Origin: Roseiarcus sp049509635
GTDB lineage: Bacteria; Pseudomonadota; Alphaproteobacteria; Rhizobiales; Beijerinckiaceae
Direction: 5' to 3'
Length of the DNA: 37,491 bases
Assembly: GCA_049509635.1 (NCBI GenBank)
Contig: JBEKZS010000024.1
Span: 1 to 37,491 of the forward strand
The position numbers were made by a program, and so were the translations under genes. The notes under the pieces were generated by a model. It did no database searches, was not told where the DNA came from, and saw only the letters and a program-made list of their open reading frames with translations. Shown in pieces: positions 18,303 through 26,674 of the stretch; position 1 is the stretch's first letter; each line of letters opens with the position of its first letter.

Positions 18303-18941
18303 ATGAACGCCGGAACAAGCCACAGATCGGACGCCGCAACGCGCGTCGAAATCGTCACCACCAACGAACAGCTGATGCACGCCTACGCCGTGCGAAGCAT
18401 CTGCTTCATGGAGGAGACGGGACTCGCCGCGCGCCGCGCCTTCGACGGCAACGATTTCCAGGCGACCCATGTCGTCGTCTACGCGGGCGAGGAGCCGGTC
18501 GGCGCCGCCCGCATCCGCTGGTTCAGCGGTTTCGCGAAGATCGAACGGACCGCGTTCCGGAAGGCCTGGCGCAACCCGCGGGTGCTCAAACAGGCCGCCG
18601 ACTTCATATTCGAGCACGCCGCGCGCAAGGGCTATTCGAAGGCGATCACGCTCGCCAAGCCGCAATATGCGATGGTGTGGATCCGTCTGCTCGGGTTCCG
18701 GCAGATTGTCGGCAGGCCGCCGTCGCTGTCGGGCGAAGGCGAACCGTTCGTGCAACTGATCAAGGACCTGCCCGCGGCGGAAGACGCGATTTCCATCGAC
18801 ACCGATCCGAATGTCCTGTTCCGGATCGAGGGATCATGGCACGTTCCGAGCGCCTTCGAGTCGCCGCGGCGGCTGGCGCTCAGCGTCGGCGCGGCGGGCA
18901 CGAGGCGGCGCCGGCTGCGCGAGCGTTCCGCTAGAGATTGA
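18303..18941 (+). CDS. GNAT-superfamily acyltransferase, AHL-synthase-like layout
   Basis: The ATG at 18303 (AAGAG 8-11 nt upstream) gives 212 residues; an ATG at 18264 is an alternative without a ribosome site. The core R-x-x-C-F-M-E-E-T-G-L ... F-D-G-N-D-F-Q-A-T-H-V-V-V ... E-P-V-G-A-A-R-I-R-W is the first half of a GNAT fold. It resembles both ElaA-like N-acetyltransferases and the LuxI/autoinducer-synthase arrangement (R, F, E, D and H/R positions). The usual GNAT Q/R-x-x-G-x-G loop is not obvious. Transfer of an acyl group from CoA or ACP to an amine is the likely chemistry; the substrate is unknown. Its last 11 bp overlap the end of the convergent LysR gene. Confidence 0.7.
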   Translation: MNAGTSHRSDAATRVEIVTTNEQLMHAYAVRSICFMEETGLAARRAFDGNDFQATHVVVYAGEEPVGAARIRWFSGFAKIERTAFRKAWRNPRVLKQAADFIFEHAARKGYSKAITLAKPQYAMVWIRLLGFRQIVGRPPSLSGEGEPFVQLIKDLPAAEDAISIDTDPNVLFRIEGSWHVPSAFESPRRLALSVGAAGTRRRRLRERSARD

Positions 18942-19947
18942 AAAGCGTCGCGTAGCCTTCGCGCACGGAGGCTTCGTCCGCGTCGAGGTTCATCTCGGGC
19001 GCCAGCCACGGGTTGTTCGGACCGAGGATGGACGTGACGAAATCGAAGATGATCCGGACCGGCCGCGCCTCCAGCCGCTCGGTCAATGCTGTGAGATAGA
19101 GGGGGAGCGCAATCCGGCAGTCGAGATCGAGCGGCAACACCGACGGCTCGAGAACATGGACGCTCGCCAGCAGCCCGATGCCGAGCCCGGCCTTGACCAT
19201 CATGCCGTATCCGATCGGCGCCTCGCAGCAATGGGACACGGTTCCGCGTTCGACGAGATCGCGCCAAGGCCCCCAGGCGGACGTCCTCGCGGAATAGCGA
19301 TCGGAATCGACGAACAGGTGCTCATGCAGATTATCGCGAGACGGGCGTCCGCGTCTGGCGACGTAGCACCGACTGGCGATCGGCAGGTAGTGGAGGGTCC
19401 CCATTCGGACGGAGGTCATGTCCTGGCGCTGTTCGGGCGCGAAGCCGACCATGACGTCGGTCCGGTTCTCAGCGAGGCTGAGATAGTTCTGCGGGGTCTT
19501 CAACTCGACGCGAAGACGCGGATAGGCCAGCGCGAGCCGGCGCAGCGCCGGCACGATGAAGACGACGCCGATCCCGTCGGTGACGCTCAGCCGCACCACG
19601 CCCTCCGACTGGCGCAGCTCCGCGCGCAGGTCGCTGGTCAGCGTATGAATCTCCTGGTCGAACCGCTGCAGCGCGCGCGCCAGCCCCTCCCCGCGGCGGG
19701 TCAGCGCGGCGCCCGTCTTGGTGAACACGATCAATTGGGCGCCAATCGTGTCCTGCAACCGCCTGATCTCGCGCCCCGCGGTCATGCGGCTGACGCCCAG
19801 TTCGTCGGCGGCGCGATTGAGGCTGCGCGCCTTGGCGACCGCCAGGAAGGTCCGCAACTCACCCCAGTAGCGACCGCTCAGCAGAGCGCCGTCCTCGATC
19901 GCCAGGCGGCTGATCGACGGCGCGCCGTTTCGGAAAGGATGGTCCAT
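18931..19947 (-). CDS. LysR-family transcriptional regulator
   Basis: The start at 19947 has GGAGG 8 nt upstream and gives 338 residues. The winged helix-turn-helix lies at ~29-90 (LRTFLAVAKARSLNRAADEL, S-R-M-T-A-G-R-E-I-R-R-L), followed by a periplasmic-binding-like effector domain. The ~28-residue leader before the helix-turn-helix is longer than usual. The C-terminus (D-F-V-T-S-I-L-G-P-N-N-P-W-L) is of the type in LysR proteins without known effectors. It is divergent from the lipoprotein gene across 515 bp, its most likely neighbouring target. Confidence 0.9.
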   Translation of the reverse strand: MDHPFRNGAPSISRLAIEDGALLSGRYWGELRTFLAVAKARSLNRAADELGVSRMTAGREIRRLQDTIGAQLIVFTKTGAALTRRGEGLARALQRFDQEIHTLTSDLRAELRQSEGVVRLSVTDGIGVVFIVPALRRLALAYPRLRVELKTPQNYLSLAENRTDVMVGFAPEQRQDMTSVRMGTLHYLPIASRCYVARRGRPSRDNLHEHLFVDSDRYSARTSAWGPWRDLVERGTVSHCCEAPIGYGMMVKAGLGIGLLASVHVLEPSVLPLDLDCRIALPLYLTALTERLEARPVRIIFDFVTSILGPNNPWLAPEMNLDADEASVREGYATLFNL

Positions 19948-20462
19948 CGATACGCCTCCACGCGTTAGATAGTCATTCGCTGCCGCGAAGTCCAAAGTCG
20001 GGAATTGGCGCTGTGTGACGGCGGGCGCAAAGTTCGCAGGCGGCCTGCGCCAAGACGCGAATCGGCCGACGATGCGGACTTCGAGGCGCCGGCGGCGGAC
20101 CGCAGACCTGGCTCCGCGACCCGTCCGGGGACGTCGGGCCGTTGGCGCGCTACGGTCCGCACCGCCGCGCCCGCCGACCCGACGCGGCCGCGAACGCGTG
20201 CGGCCCTCACAATTCGCTTGCGGCATGGTCCCTTGCATGCTGGTATTTGAGCGTCAATGAATTGTCGATCGGCGGCGGGCCAGGGCCGCCGGGGCCGGAT
20301 CGCCGACGCCGGCAAGCAGGGGTTTTCGCCCGGCCGAAGCGCCCGCTCAGGCCGGTTGGCGTCGACCGGGAATCGCGGCCGGGCGCTGCGCGCCGACGAC
20401 TTTGGGGAGCGGCGTCTGCGTCCCGGGCGCCGCCGGCGATACCGATTCCGGGGGGGGGGCCG
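19948..20462. promoter_or_regulatory. Divergent intergenic region LysR / lipoprotein, with G10 tract
   Basis: The region is 515 bp with no credible gene. AT-richer sequence at 20222-20270 (tggtatttgagcgtcaatgaattgtcg) may hold the lipoprotein promoter. A run of ten G lies at 20450-20459, 3 nt before the GTG start at 20463, where the ribosome site should be. Confidence 0.4.
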
Positions 20463-21371
20463 GTGACGACCTTACGCGCGCTCGTCTGCTTTCTGTCGAT
20501 CGTGGCATTGTCCGGTTGCGGGAGCAGCAGGGGCGACATCGTCGAAGTCGCGCTCGACCGGACGCTCTATCCCGCCGAGACCAAGGCCGAGCGGCTGCTC
20601 CGCTTTTTCGAAGTCCAGGCGCTGCTTGTTCGCCTCGTCGCCGAAAGCGGCTCGAGCATTTCGGACCGCAACGGAATCGCGATGGCCAATATCGCCGCAA
20701 CGGCCCAGCTCGACAGCCTCGTCGAATGCCTGCGGGTCGGCGCCGTCAATGTCACCGGCAAGCTCTCGTTCGGAAAGGTCGATCCCGCCTCGGCGGTCCG
20801 CGTGGACGACACCTATTGCTCCTTCTTCGAATCGCGCCTGACGAGCTACGAGGAATCGCTGGTGTCGATGGTGCGCCAGGCGGCGCGCGACGATCCCGAC
20901 GCCAAGCTGCTCGCGGCCGCGCTGACCGGAACCACCCCGCTCGATTTCGCCGGCGTCGTCTCCATCATCATTCAGATCGCCGGCGGCGTCATCCGCGACG
21001 AAATCATCCTGCGCGCGTTCACCATCGATGCGCTCGAGCTCGAATATTTCGTCTGGCAGCCCTACCTGACCGGCCCTCAGGAGATATCGGCCAATTGCAG
21101 CGAACAGAAGCCTCCGCTCTGCCGGGATCCGTCAGTCGTCAGGCCCGAGCGCGCCAGCATCGACGATCTGCGCAACGCGCTGGCGGTGGCCGCCGCGGCG
21201 AACCTGCCGCCGACGATTCGGGTGTGGCATTTCGAGGAGGTCGAATCCTTCATGATCTCGGCCTGCCAGGCGCTGAACGGCGATGCCCAGGTGATCGGGG
21301 GGCAGGGCGCCAACCACACCAATTGCTCCGCCAATCTTCCCTTCTCGATTCCGGCGATGCGAAGCCAGTAG
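20463..21371 (+). CDS. Orphan lipoprotein of unknown function
   Basis: The GTG at 20463 gives 302 residues beginning with a lipoprotein signal peptide: hydrophobic segment to residue 15, then lipobox L16-S-G-C19. The mature protein would be lipid-anchored and exported. It contains a long central helical part and several Cys residues in the second half (E-C-L-R, T-Y-C-S, N-C-S-E, L-C-R-D, A-C-Q-A, N-C-S-A) that could form disulfides outside the cytoplasm. A short hydrophobic stretch (D-F-A-G-V-V-S-I-I-I-Q-I-A-G-G-V-I) lies near residue 165. I recognise no family. The frame continues upstream to 20142, but that part is not protein-like. Confidence 0.7.
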   Translation: MTTLRALVCFLSIVALSGCGSSRGDIVEVALDRTLYPAETKAERLLRFFEVQALLVRLVAESGSSISDRNGIAMANIAATAQLDSLVECLRVGAVNVTGKLSFGKVDPASAVRVDDTYCSFFESRLTSYEESLVSMVRQAARDDPDAKLLAAALTGTTPLDFAGVVSIIIQIAGGVIRDEIILRAFTIDALELEYFVWQPYLTGPQEISANCSEQKPPLCRDPSVVRPERASIDDLRNALAVAAAANLPPTIRVWHFEEVESFMISACQALNGDAQVIGGQGANHTNCSANLPFSIPAMRSQ

Positions 21372-21516
21372 CCGGCGATCGCAGCGACCGGCCGGCGGCC
21401 GAAATCGCGGCCGGGCGCGGCCCGACCGGCGGTCGATGGAACGCAAGCCCCGCCGGCTGCGTTCGCCAAGACTCGGGGCGCCGCTGGCGGCGCGGCCGCG
21501 AATGCGAGTCCCCCTG

Positions 21517-23025
21517 ATGTCCTCTTCCCATTCGGACGCTCTGGTCCTGTTCGGCGCGACGGGCGATCTCGCGCACAAGATGACGTTTCCCGCGCTTTAC
21601 GAACTCACGAGGGCCGGAGCGCTCGACTTTCCCGTAATCGGCGTCGCCTCCTCGCCGTTGAGCGCGGCGCAGCTGCGCGCGCGCGTGAAGGACAGCGTGG
21701 CGCGGGCGGGCGGGGCCATCGACCGCGGCGCGCTGCGTCGCCTTTGCGAGCGGATCGGCTACGTCAGCGGCGACTATCGAAATCCCACCACTTTCGCCGC
21801 GATCACGCGGGCGCTGGGCGGCGCGAAGCGTCCCGCCCATTATCTGGCGATCCCGCCCGGCCTGTTCGCGACCGTGATCGAGGGGCTCGGCGCGGCGGGC
21901 CTGGCGAAGGACGCGCGCGTGATCGTGGAAAAGCCGTTCGGGCGCGATCTCGCCTCGGCGCGCGCGCTCAACCGGGTCGCGCGCAGCGTCTTCCCCGAGG
22001 ATTCGATCTTCCGCATCGATCACTTCCTCGGCAAGGAAGCGATCATGAACATTCTGTATTTCCGCTTCGCCAACGCCTTCCTCGAGCCGATCTGGAACCG
22101 CAACTATGTCGCCGCCGTCCAGGTGACGCTCGCCGAGGAATTCGGCGTCGAGGGCCGCGGCGGCTTCTACGAAACCGCCGGCTGCCTGCGCGACGTCATC
22201 GAGAACCACCTGTTCCAGATCGTCGCGCTGCTCGCGATGGAGCCGCCGGCCGGGCGCGACTACGGCGCCGTCCAGGACGAGAAGGCCAAGGTGTTCCGCG
22301 CGATGCGCCCGCTGACGCGCGCCGACGTCGTGCGCGGCCAATATGCCGGCTACCGCAAGGAGCCCGGGGTTGCGAGGAATTCCGACGTCGAGACCTTTTG
22401 CGCGGTCAGGCTGTTCATCGATTCCTGGCGCTGGCAGGGCGTGCCGTGGCTCATCCGCTCGGGCAAGTATCTCGCCCAGACCGTCACCGAGGTGCTGGTC
22501 GAGTTGAAGCCCCCGCCGCAGCAATTGTTCGCCGATTCTGCGCCGGCGATCGGCCGCGACAATTTCTTCCGTTTCCAGCTCTCGCCGAAATCGGTGATCG
22601 GCCTGGCGGCGCGGGTGAAGCGCCCGGGCAAGGCCTATGTCGGCGACCAGCGCGAACTGACCCTGACCGACGAGCATCCCGGCGAACAATCGGCCTATGC
22701 CCGGCTGCTCGGCGACGCGATGACTGGCGACGGCGCCCTGTTCACGCGCGAGGACGCCGTCGAGGCCGCCTGGGCGGCGGTCGATCCGATCCTCGACGAC
22801 CATCCGGCGGCTCTGCCCTACAAGCGCGGCGGCTGGGGCCCGCGCGAGGCCGACGCGCTGATCGCCGACGGGCGCGGCTGGGAGAATTTCGGGGCGCCGA
22901 AGGCGGCGCCTCCGCGCGGCGCGGCGGCCGCGCGGCGCCGGCGCGCGGCCGCCGACGGCGAAGCCGCGGCGCGTCTGCCCCGCCCGCGCCCCCACTCGGC
23001 TGTCACAGGGGTCAAGGCGCGCTGA
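21517..23025 (+). CDS. zwf: Glucose-6-phosphate 1-dehydrogenase
   Basis: Starting at the ATG at 21517 gives 502 residues; an ATG at 21502 is also possible and neither has a strong ribosome site. The enzyme oxidises glucose 6-phosphate to 6-phosphogluconolactone with NADP+. The nucleotide-binding motif GATGDLA (13-19) and substrate block R166-I-D-H-F-L-G-K-E174 are present (the archetype reads RIDHYLGKE), with the E-N-H231 catalytic region. The last ~45 residues after G-W-E-N-F-G are an Ala/Arg/Pro-rich tail not typical of the family. pgl and edd are not adjacent, so the gene stands alone. It converges with the patatin gene. Confidence 0.93.
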   Translation: MSSSHSDALVLFGATGDLAHKMTFPALYELTRAGALDFPVIGVASSPLSAAQLRARVKDSVARAGGAIDRGALRRLCERIGYVSGDYRNPTTFAAITRALGGAKRPAHYLAIPPGLFATVIEGLGAAGLAKDARVIVEKPFGRDLASARALNRVARSVFPEDSIFRIDHFLGKEAIMNILYFRFANAFLEPIWNRNYVAAVQVTLAEEFGVEGRGGFYETAGCLRDVIENHLFQIVALLAMEPPAGRDYGAVQDEKAKVFRAMRPLTRADVVRGQYAGYRKEPGVARNSDVETFCAVRLFIDSWRWQGVPWLIRSGKYLAQTVTEVLVELKPPPQQLFADSAPAIGRDNFFRFQLSPKSVIGLAARVKRPGKAYVGDQRELTLTDEHPGEQSAYARLLGDAMTGDGALFTREDAVEAAWAAVDPILDDHPAALPYKRGGWGPREADALIADGRGWENFGAPKAAPPRGAAAARRRRAAADGEAAARLPRPRPHSAVTGVKAR

Positions 23026-23050
23026 GCGTTCCGGGCGAACTGCGCCGCGG

Positions 23051-24022
23051 TCACCTGACGGTCTCGGCGATCCAGGCGTCCGTGGCGCTCCGCCCGCTCT
23101 CTCGCAGTCGTTCGAGGAACGCCCGCCCGAGATTGGCCGCGCTCTCGCCGCCGAGGCCCTCGAATTCGTCCTGCGCGGCGATCCGGCCGATGCGCAGGCG
23201 GCGCAGTTTCGGGGTCGCGCGCAGCACCAGGCCGATCTTCAGCGCCTCGAGTTCGGCGTTGAGCGTCGCATTGAAATGAATCTGGTCGAGCCGCTTCATG
23301 ATTTCGGTCGGGCTTCCCGGCAGCCGGTCCGATTTGGCGGGCGTGACCTGCACGACGAGCACATGGGGCGCGTCGGAAGCCTGCACGAGCGGGATCAGCG
23401 GCGGATTGGCGGCATAGCCGCCGTCCCAGTACGGCTCCCCGTCGATCTCGATCGTGCGGTGGACGAGCGGCAGGCAGGCGGAGGCGAGCACGGTCTCGAC
23501 CGTGACCTCGCGCTCGCGGAAAATCTTCAGCTGGCCGTCGCGCACCCGTGTGGCGGCGATCAGCAGCTTGACCGGCGAGCGCGCGCGCAATTCGGCGAAA
23601 TCGATTTCCGCTGCGAGCGCCTCGCGTAGCGGATTGAGGTCGAACGGGTTGAACTGGGCGGGCGACAGCGTGCGGGTCAGCGCGCCGAAGCCGACGTTCA
23701 TCGCCGCCGCGGCGAGCGAGGCGGCCGGCAGGAACGACGCGGACTGGCTCATGCGGTTCCAGAACCGCGCGAGCTTTTCGCGCGCCGCGGCCCGGCTCTC
23801 CATCAGCCCGGAGGCCATCAGAACGGCGTTGACCGCGCCCGCGCTCGCCCCGCTGACCGCGTCGAATTCGATCCCGCGCTCGAGCAGTCGGTCGAGCACC
23901 CCGGAGGTGAAGGCGCCGAACGAGCCGCCGCCCTGCAGGGCGAGCGAAAGCCGCCGCGGCGGCCATGGCGCCGCGGGATGCCGGGCGCCGATGAAGGCGC
24001 GGGCCTGTTCGATCATTCCCAT
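23051..24022 (-). CDS. Patatin-like phospholipase
   Basis: The ATG at 24022 (gaggac upstream) gives 323 residues. The oxyanion motif G31-G-G-S-F-G36, nucleophile elbow G58-A-S60-A-G62 and the dyad Asp in D200-G-G are all present, so an active serine lipase/acyl hydrolase is expected. No signal peptide is seen. Relatives in alphaproteobacteria have been linked to polyhydroxybutyrate granules; a TGCA-rich motif upstream hints at this (inference). It is monocistronic on the minus strand. Confidence 0.93.
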   Translation of the reverse strand: MGMIEQARAFIGARHPAAPWPPRRLSLALQGGGSFGAFTSGVLDRLLERGIEFDAVSGASAGAVNAVLMASGLMESRAAAREKLARFWNRMSQSASFLPAASLAAAAMNVGFGALTRTLSPAQFNPFDLNPLREALAAEIDFAELRARSPVKLLIAATRVRDGQLKIFREREVTVETVLASACLPLVHRTIEIDGEPYWDGGYAANPPLIPLVQASDAPHVLVVQVTPAKSDRLPGSPTEIMKRLDQIHFNATLNAELEALKIGLVLRATPKLRRLRIGRIAAQDEFEGLGGESAANLGRAFLERLRESGRSATDAWIAETVR

Positions 24023-24060
24023 CGGCGGCGTCCTCGGGCGCCCCAATGGCGCCAGGCGTA

Positions 24061-24080
24061 GTTGTGCACTGCAACATTGC
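24061..24080. promoter_or_regulatory. TGCA-rich motif upstream of patatin gene (possible PhaR-type site)
   Basis: The sequence gttgtgcactgcaacattgc contains TGCA-c-TGCA and near-symmetric flanks, ~40 nt upstream of the patatin start. It resembles TGC/GCA-rich sites of PhaR, the polyhydroxybutyrate-responsive repressor. Matched from memory only. Confidence 0.3.
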
Positions 24081-24203
24081 CGTTCAAGCGCAGATGCGAC
24101 AAAGCCGTCGGGAAACCAGGAGAATCACGTTAAATTGCTGAAATATTTGTAAATAAGGACGCCGCGATGTCGGCGTATCGTTCATCGCCGGCGCGGCGAT
24201 CCT

Positions 24204-25880
24204 TCACCTGGCGCGCACCAGCGCCGCCGCCCGGATCGCCGAGAGCGTCGTCGTCGGCGTGATCGCCTCCGGATCGACCTTGACATGCAGGATCGACGGT
24301 TTGCCCGAGGCGAGCGCGCGCTCGAAGGCGGGCGCGAATTCCTCGGTCGCCGCGACCGTCTCGCCATGGCCGCCGAACGCGCGCGCATAGGCCGCAAAGT
24401 CCGGGTTGTTCAGCGCCGTCGCGCTGACCCGGCCGGGATATTCCCGCTCCTGATGCATGCGGATCGTGCCGTACATGCCGTTGTCGATCACGATCACGAG
24501 GATCGGGCAGTCGTATTGCACGGCGGTGGCGAATTCCTGGCCGTTCATCAGAAAGCAGCCGTCGCCGGCGAAGGCGATCACCAGCCGGTCCGGGCGCAGC
24601 CGGCGTGCGGCGACAGCGGTCGGCACGCCGAAGCCCATCGAGCCGGAGGTCGGCGCGATCTGCGAGTCGAAGTGACGGAAGCGCAGGAACCGCCCCGGCC
24701 AGATCGCATAATTGCCGGCGCCGTTGGTGTAGATCGCGTCGGGCGCGCGCGCGTTGAGCCACAGCATGATCGCGCCGAGCTGGACCGGGCCGGGCATCGT
24801 CGGCGCGACTTCCGTCCATTCGCGGAATTCGACGCGCGCGGCGCGGGTGCGCGCGCCCCAGGCGATCGCGTTGGGCGGCTGCAGGCCCTCGAGCGCGGCG
24901 CAGAAGGCGGGCGGCGTGGCGACGATGCCGAGCGTCGGGTGATAGACCCGGCCGATCTCGAGTGCATCGGCATGGACGTGGACCAGTTTCTGGCGCGGCG
25001 TCGGGATTCCGAGCAGCGTGTAGCTTTGCGCGGTCATCTCCGACATGCGCCCGCCGAGCAAAAGGACCAGATCGGCGTCCTCGATGCGCGCCTTCAGCTT
25101 CGGGTTCGGGCCGATGCCGATCTCGCCCGCGTAATTGTCATGCTCGGGATCGAACAGCGTGCCGCGCCGGAACGAGGTCGCGACCGGCAGGTCGAAGCGC
25201 TCGGCGAAGCGCCGCAGCGCTTCGCGCGCGCGCGCGCTCCAGCCCCCGCCGCCGGGGATGACGATCGGCCGCTCCGCGGCCCACAGCATTTTCTGCAATT
25301 CGGCCATCTGGGTGAGGCCGGGCCAGATCGGCGCCGGCTCGGCCCGCATGGCGTCGGCGGCGCCCGACATTTCGGTCAGCACGTCCTCGGGCAGGCCGAT
25401 CACCACCGGACCCGGCCGGCCCTGCATCGCGACATGGAACGCGCGCTGGACGATTTCGGGGATGCGCGCGGGCTCATCGATTTCGGTCGCCCATTTGGCG
25501 GTCGAGCCGAAGAAGGCGCGATAGTCCATCTCCTGGAAGGCGCCGCGCCCGAGCATCGCGCGCTCGACCTGGCCGATGAACAGGATCAGCGGCGTCGAAT
25601 CATGCTCGGCGATATGCACGCCATGCGCCGCATTGGTCGCGCCCGGGCCGCGCGTGACGAAACATATGCCCGGACGCCCGGTGAGCCGCGCGGCGGCGAT
25701 CGCCATCATCGCCGCCCCGGCCTCCTGCCGGCAGACGGTGACGGCCAGAGCGGAATCGTGGAGCGCGTCGAGCACGGCGAGATAGGATTCGCCGGGCACG
25801 CAGAACACATGCTCGACGCCCTGGACGGCGAGCTGGTCGACGAGAATCTGGCCGCCGGTGCGGGCGTTGGGGATCGGCAT
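24204..25880 (-). CDS. Thiamine pyrophosphate enzyme, acetolactate synthase large-subunit-like
   Basis: The ATG at 25880 (ggag upstream) gives 558 residues with the three-domain ThDP fold: N-terminal PYR domain with catalytic Glu53 (R-Q-E-A-G-A-A), a central domain (~190-330) and a C-terminal PP domain with the ThDP/Mg motif G439-D-G … N467. This is the IlvB/BenD/indolepyruvate class. No IlvN-type small subunit is adjacent, and the gene is not in an ilv cluster, so it is more likely a catabolic carboligase or decarboxylase than branched-chain biosynthesis (inference). The exact reaction is unknown. Confidence 0.9.
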   Translation of the reverse strand: MPIPNARTGGQILVDQLAVQGVEHVFCVPGESYLAVLDALHDSALAVTVCRQEAGAAMMAIAAARLTGRPGICFVTRGPGATNAAHGVHIAEHDSTPLILFIGQVERAMLGRGAFQEMDYRAFFGSTAKWATEIDEPARIPEIVQRAFHVAMQGRPGPVVIGLPEDVLTEMSGAADAMRAEPAPIWPGLTQMAELQKMLWAAERPIVIPGGGGWSARAREALRRFAERFDLPVATSFRRGTLFDPEHDNYAGEIGIGPNPKLKARIEDADLVLLLGGRMSEMTAQSYTLLGIPTPRQKLVHVHADALEIGRVYHPTLGIVATPPAFCAALEGLQPPNAIAWGARTRAARVEFREWTEVAPTMPGPVQLGAIMLWLNARAPDAIYTNGAGNYAIWPGRFLRFRHFDSQIAPTSGSMGFGVPTAVAARRLRPDRLVIAFAGDGCFLMNGQEFATAVQYDCPILVIVIDNGMYGTIRMHQEREYPGRVSATALNNPDFAAYARAFGGHGETVAATEEFAPAFERALASGKPSILHVKVDPEAITPTTTLSAIRAAALVRAR

Positions 25881-26156
25881 CGCCAAGGAGTCTCCGCGTC
25901 GGGATCGGCGTCGTCGAGCCTGACGAAGCCTGTGTTTGGCAGGTCGCGGGGCGAGATTCAATCCGTCGCTCGGGGCGGCGGGGTTTGGGGTGATGCGGAG
26001 GGCGAATGTCGTTCTCGCTCGTGGCGCGAGAGGCTTTTGATGACTTCGGCCGCTCGACTTTCGCCGGATCGCAATCGGCTGTAATTCTCCGACAACGGAC
26101 CCGACGGAAGCAGCATCGGGCGAGTTTGTCGACCGTGGTTTCCCAAGGGCCCAGCG
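25881..26156. promoter_or_regulatory. Divergent promoter region TPP enzyme / GNAT
   Basis: A 276-bp gap between two divergent genes. No gene, repeat or clear dyad was seen; both promoters must lie here. Confidence 0.4.
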
Positions 26157-26639
26157 ATGATCATCCGCGCCATCGCGCCAACCGACGCCGAAAGCATTCA
26201 TGCCATCCACGGCCTGTGCCTCCAGCGCAGTTTGTCCGGCCGCTATACCCGGGAGCAGATCGAGGCCTGGATGGCCGGCCGGACGCCGCAAGGCACTCTC
26301 CGGGCGGCGGAAGGTGGCGAACGCTTCTTCGTCACGGAAGAAGCGGGAGCGATCGCCGGCTATGCCTCCTGGAAGGAGGAAGAATTGCTCTCGCTCTTCG
26401 TCCATCCCGATTTCCAGGGCCGCGGCATAGGGTCGATGCTCCTGGCCGCATGTTTCGACGATGCGGCGCGGAGCGACGCCAGCATTTCCGTCGTGAAATC
26501 CGTGCTCGGGGCCGAAGGCTTCTATGCTCGGCATGGCTTCGGGGTCGTCGGGCCGGGCTCGATGAGCAAACGCGGCGTGGCCATTCCGCATATCTGGATG
26601 CGTCGTGGCGCCGGCGAAGCGGCAGGCGACGAGGGCTGA
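26157..26639 (+). CDS. GNAT-family N-acetyltransferase
   Basis: The protein has 160 residues, the usual single-domain GNAT length. M-I-I-R-A-I-A-P-T-D-A-E-S-I starts the first strand. The acetyl-CoA loop Q87-G-R-G-I-G92 follows L-S-L-F-V-H-P-D-F, and the C-terminal A-E-G-F-Y-A-R-H-G-F motif is intact. It should acetylate a small amine or protein N-terminus; the substrate is unknown. AAGGG lies ~8 nt before the ATG. It converges with gcdH. Confidence 0.92.
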   Translation: MIIRAIAPTDAESIHAIHGLCLQRSLSGRYTREQIEAWMAGRTPQGTLRAAEGGERFFVTEEAGAIAGYASWKEEELLSLFVHPDFQGRGIGSMLLAACFDDAARSDASISVVKSVLGAEGFYARHGFGVVGPGSMSKRGVAIPHIWMRRGAGEAAGDEG

Positions 26640-26674
26640 GTCGATGGCGATCGAGCCGCCCCCGCCCCCACCCC

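Noticed and set aside
24285..26084. 599-codon plus-strand frame
   Set aside because: Antisense to the TPP enzyme, with no ribosome site or recognisable domain.
25881..26591. Upstream extension of the TPP enzyme frame
   Set aside because: The frame is open, but the added residues look non-coding and overlap the divergent GNAT gene; the ATG at 25880 has a ribosome site.
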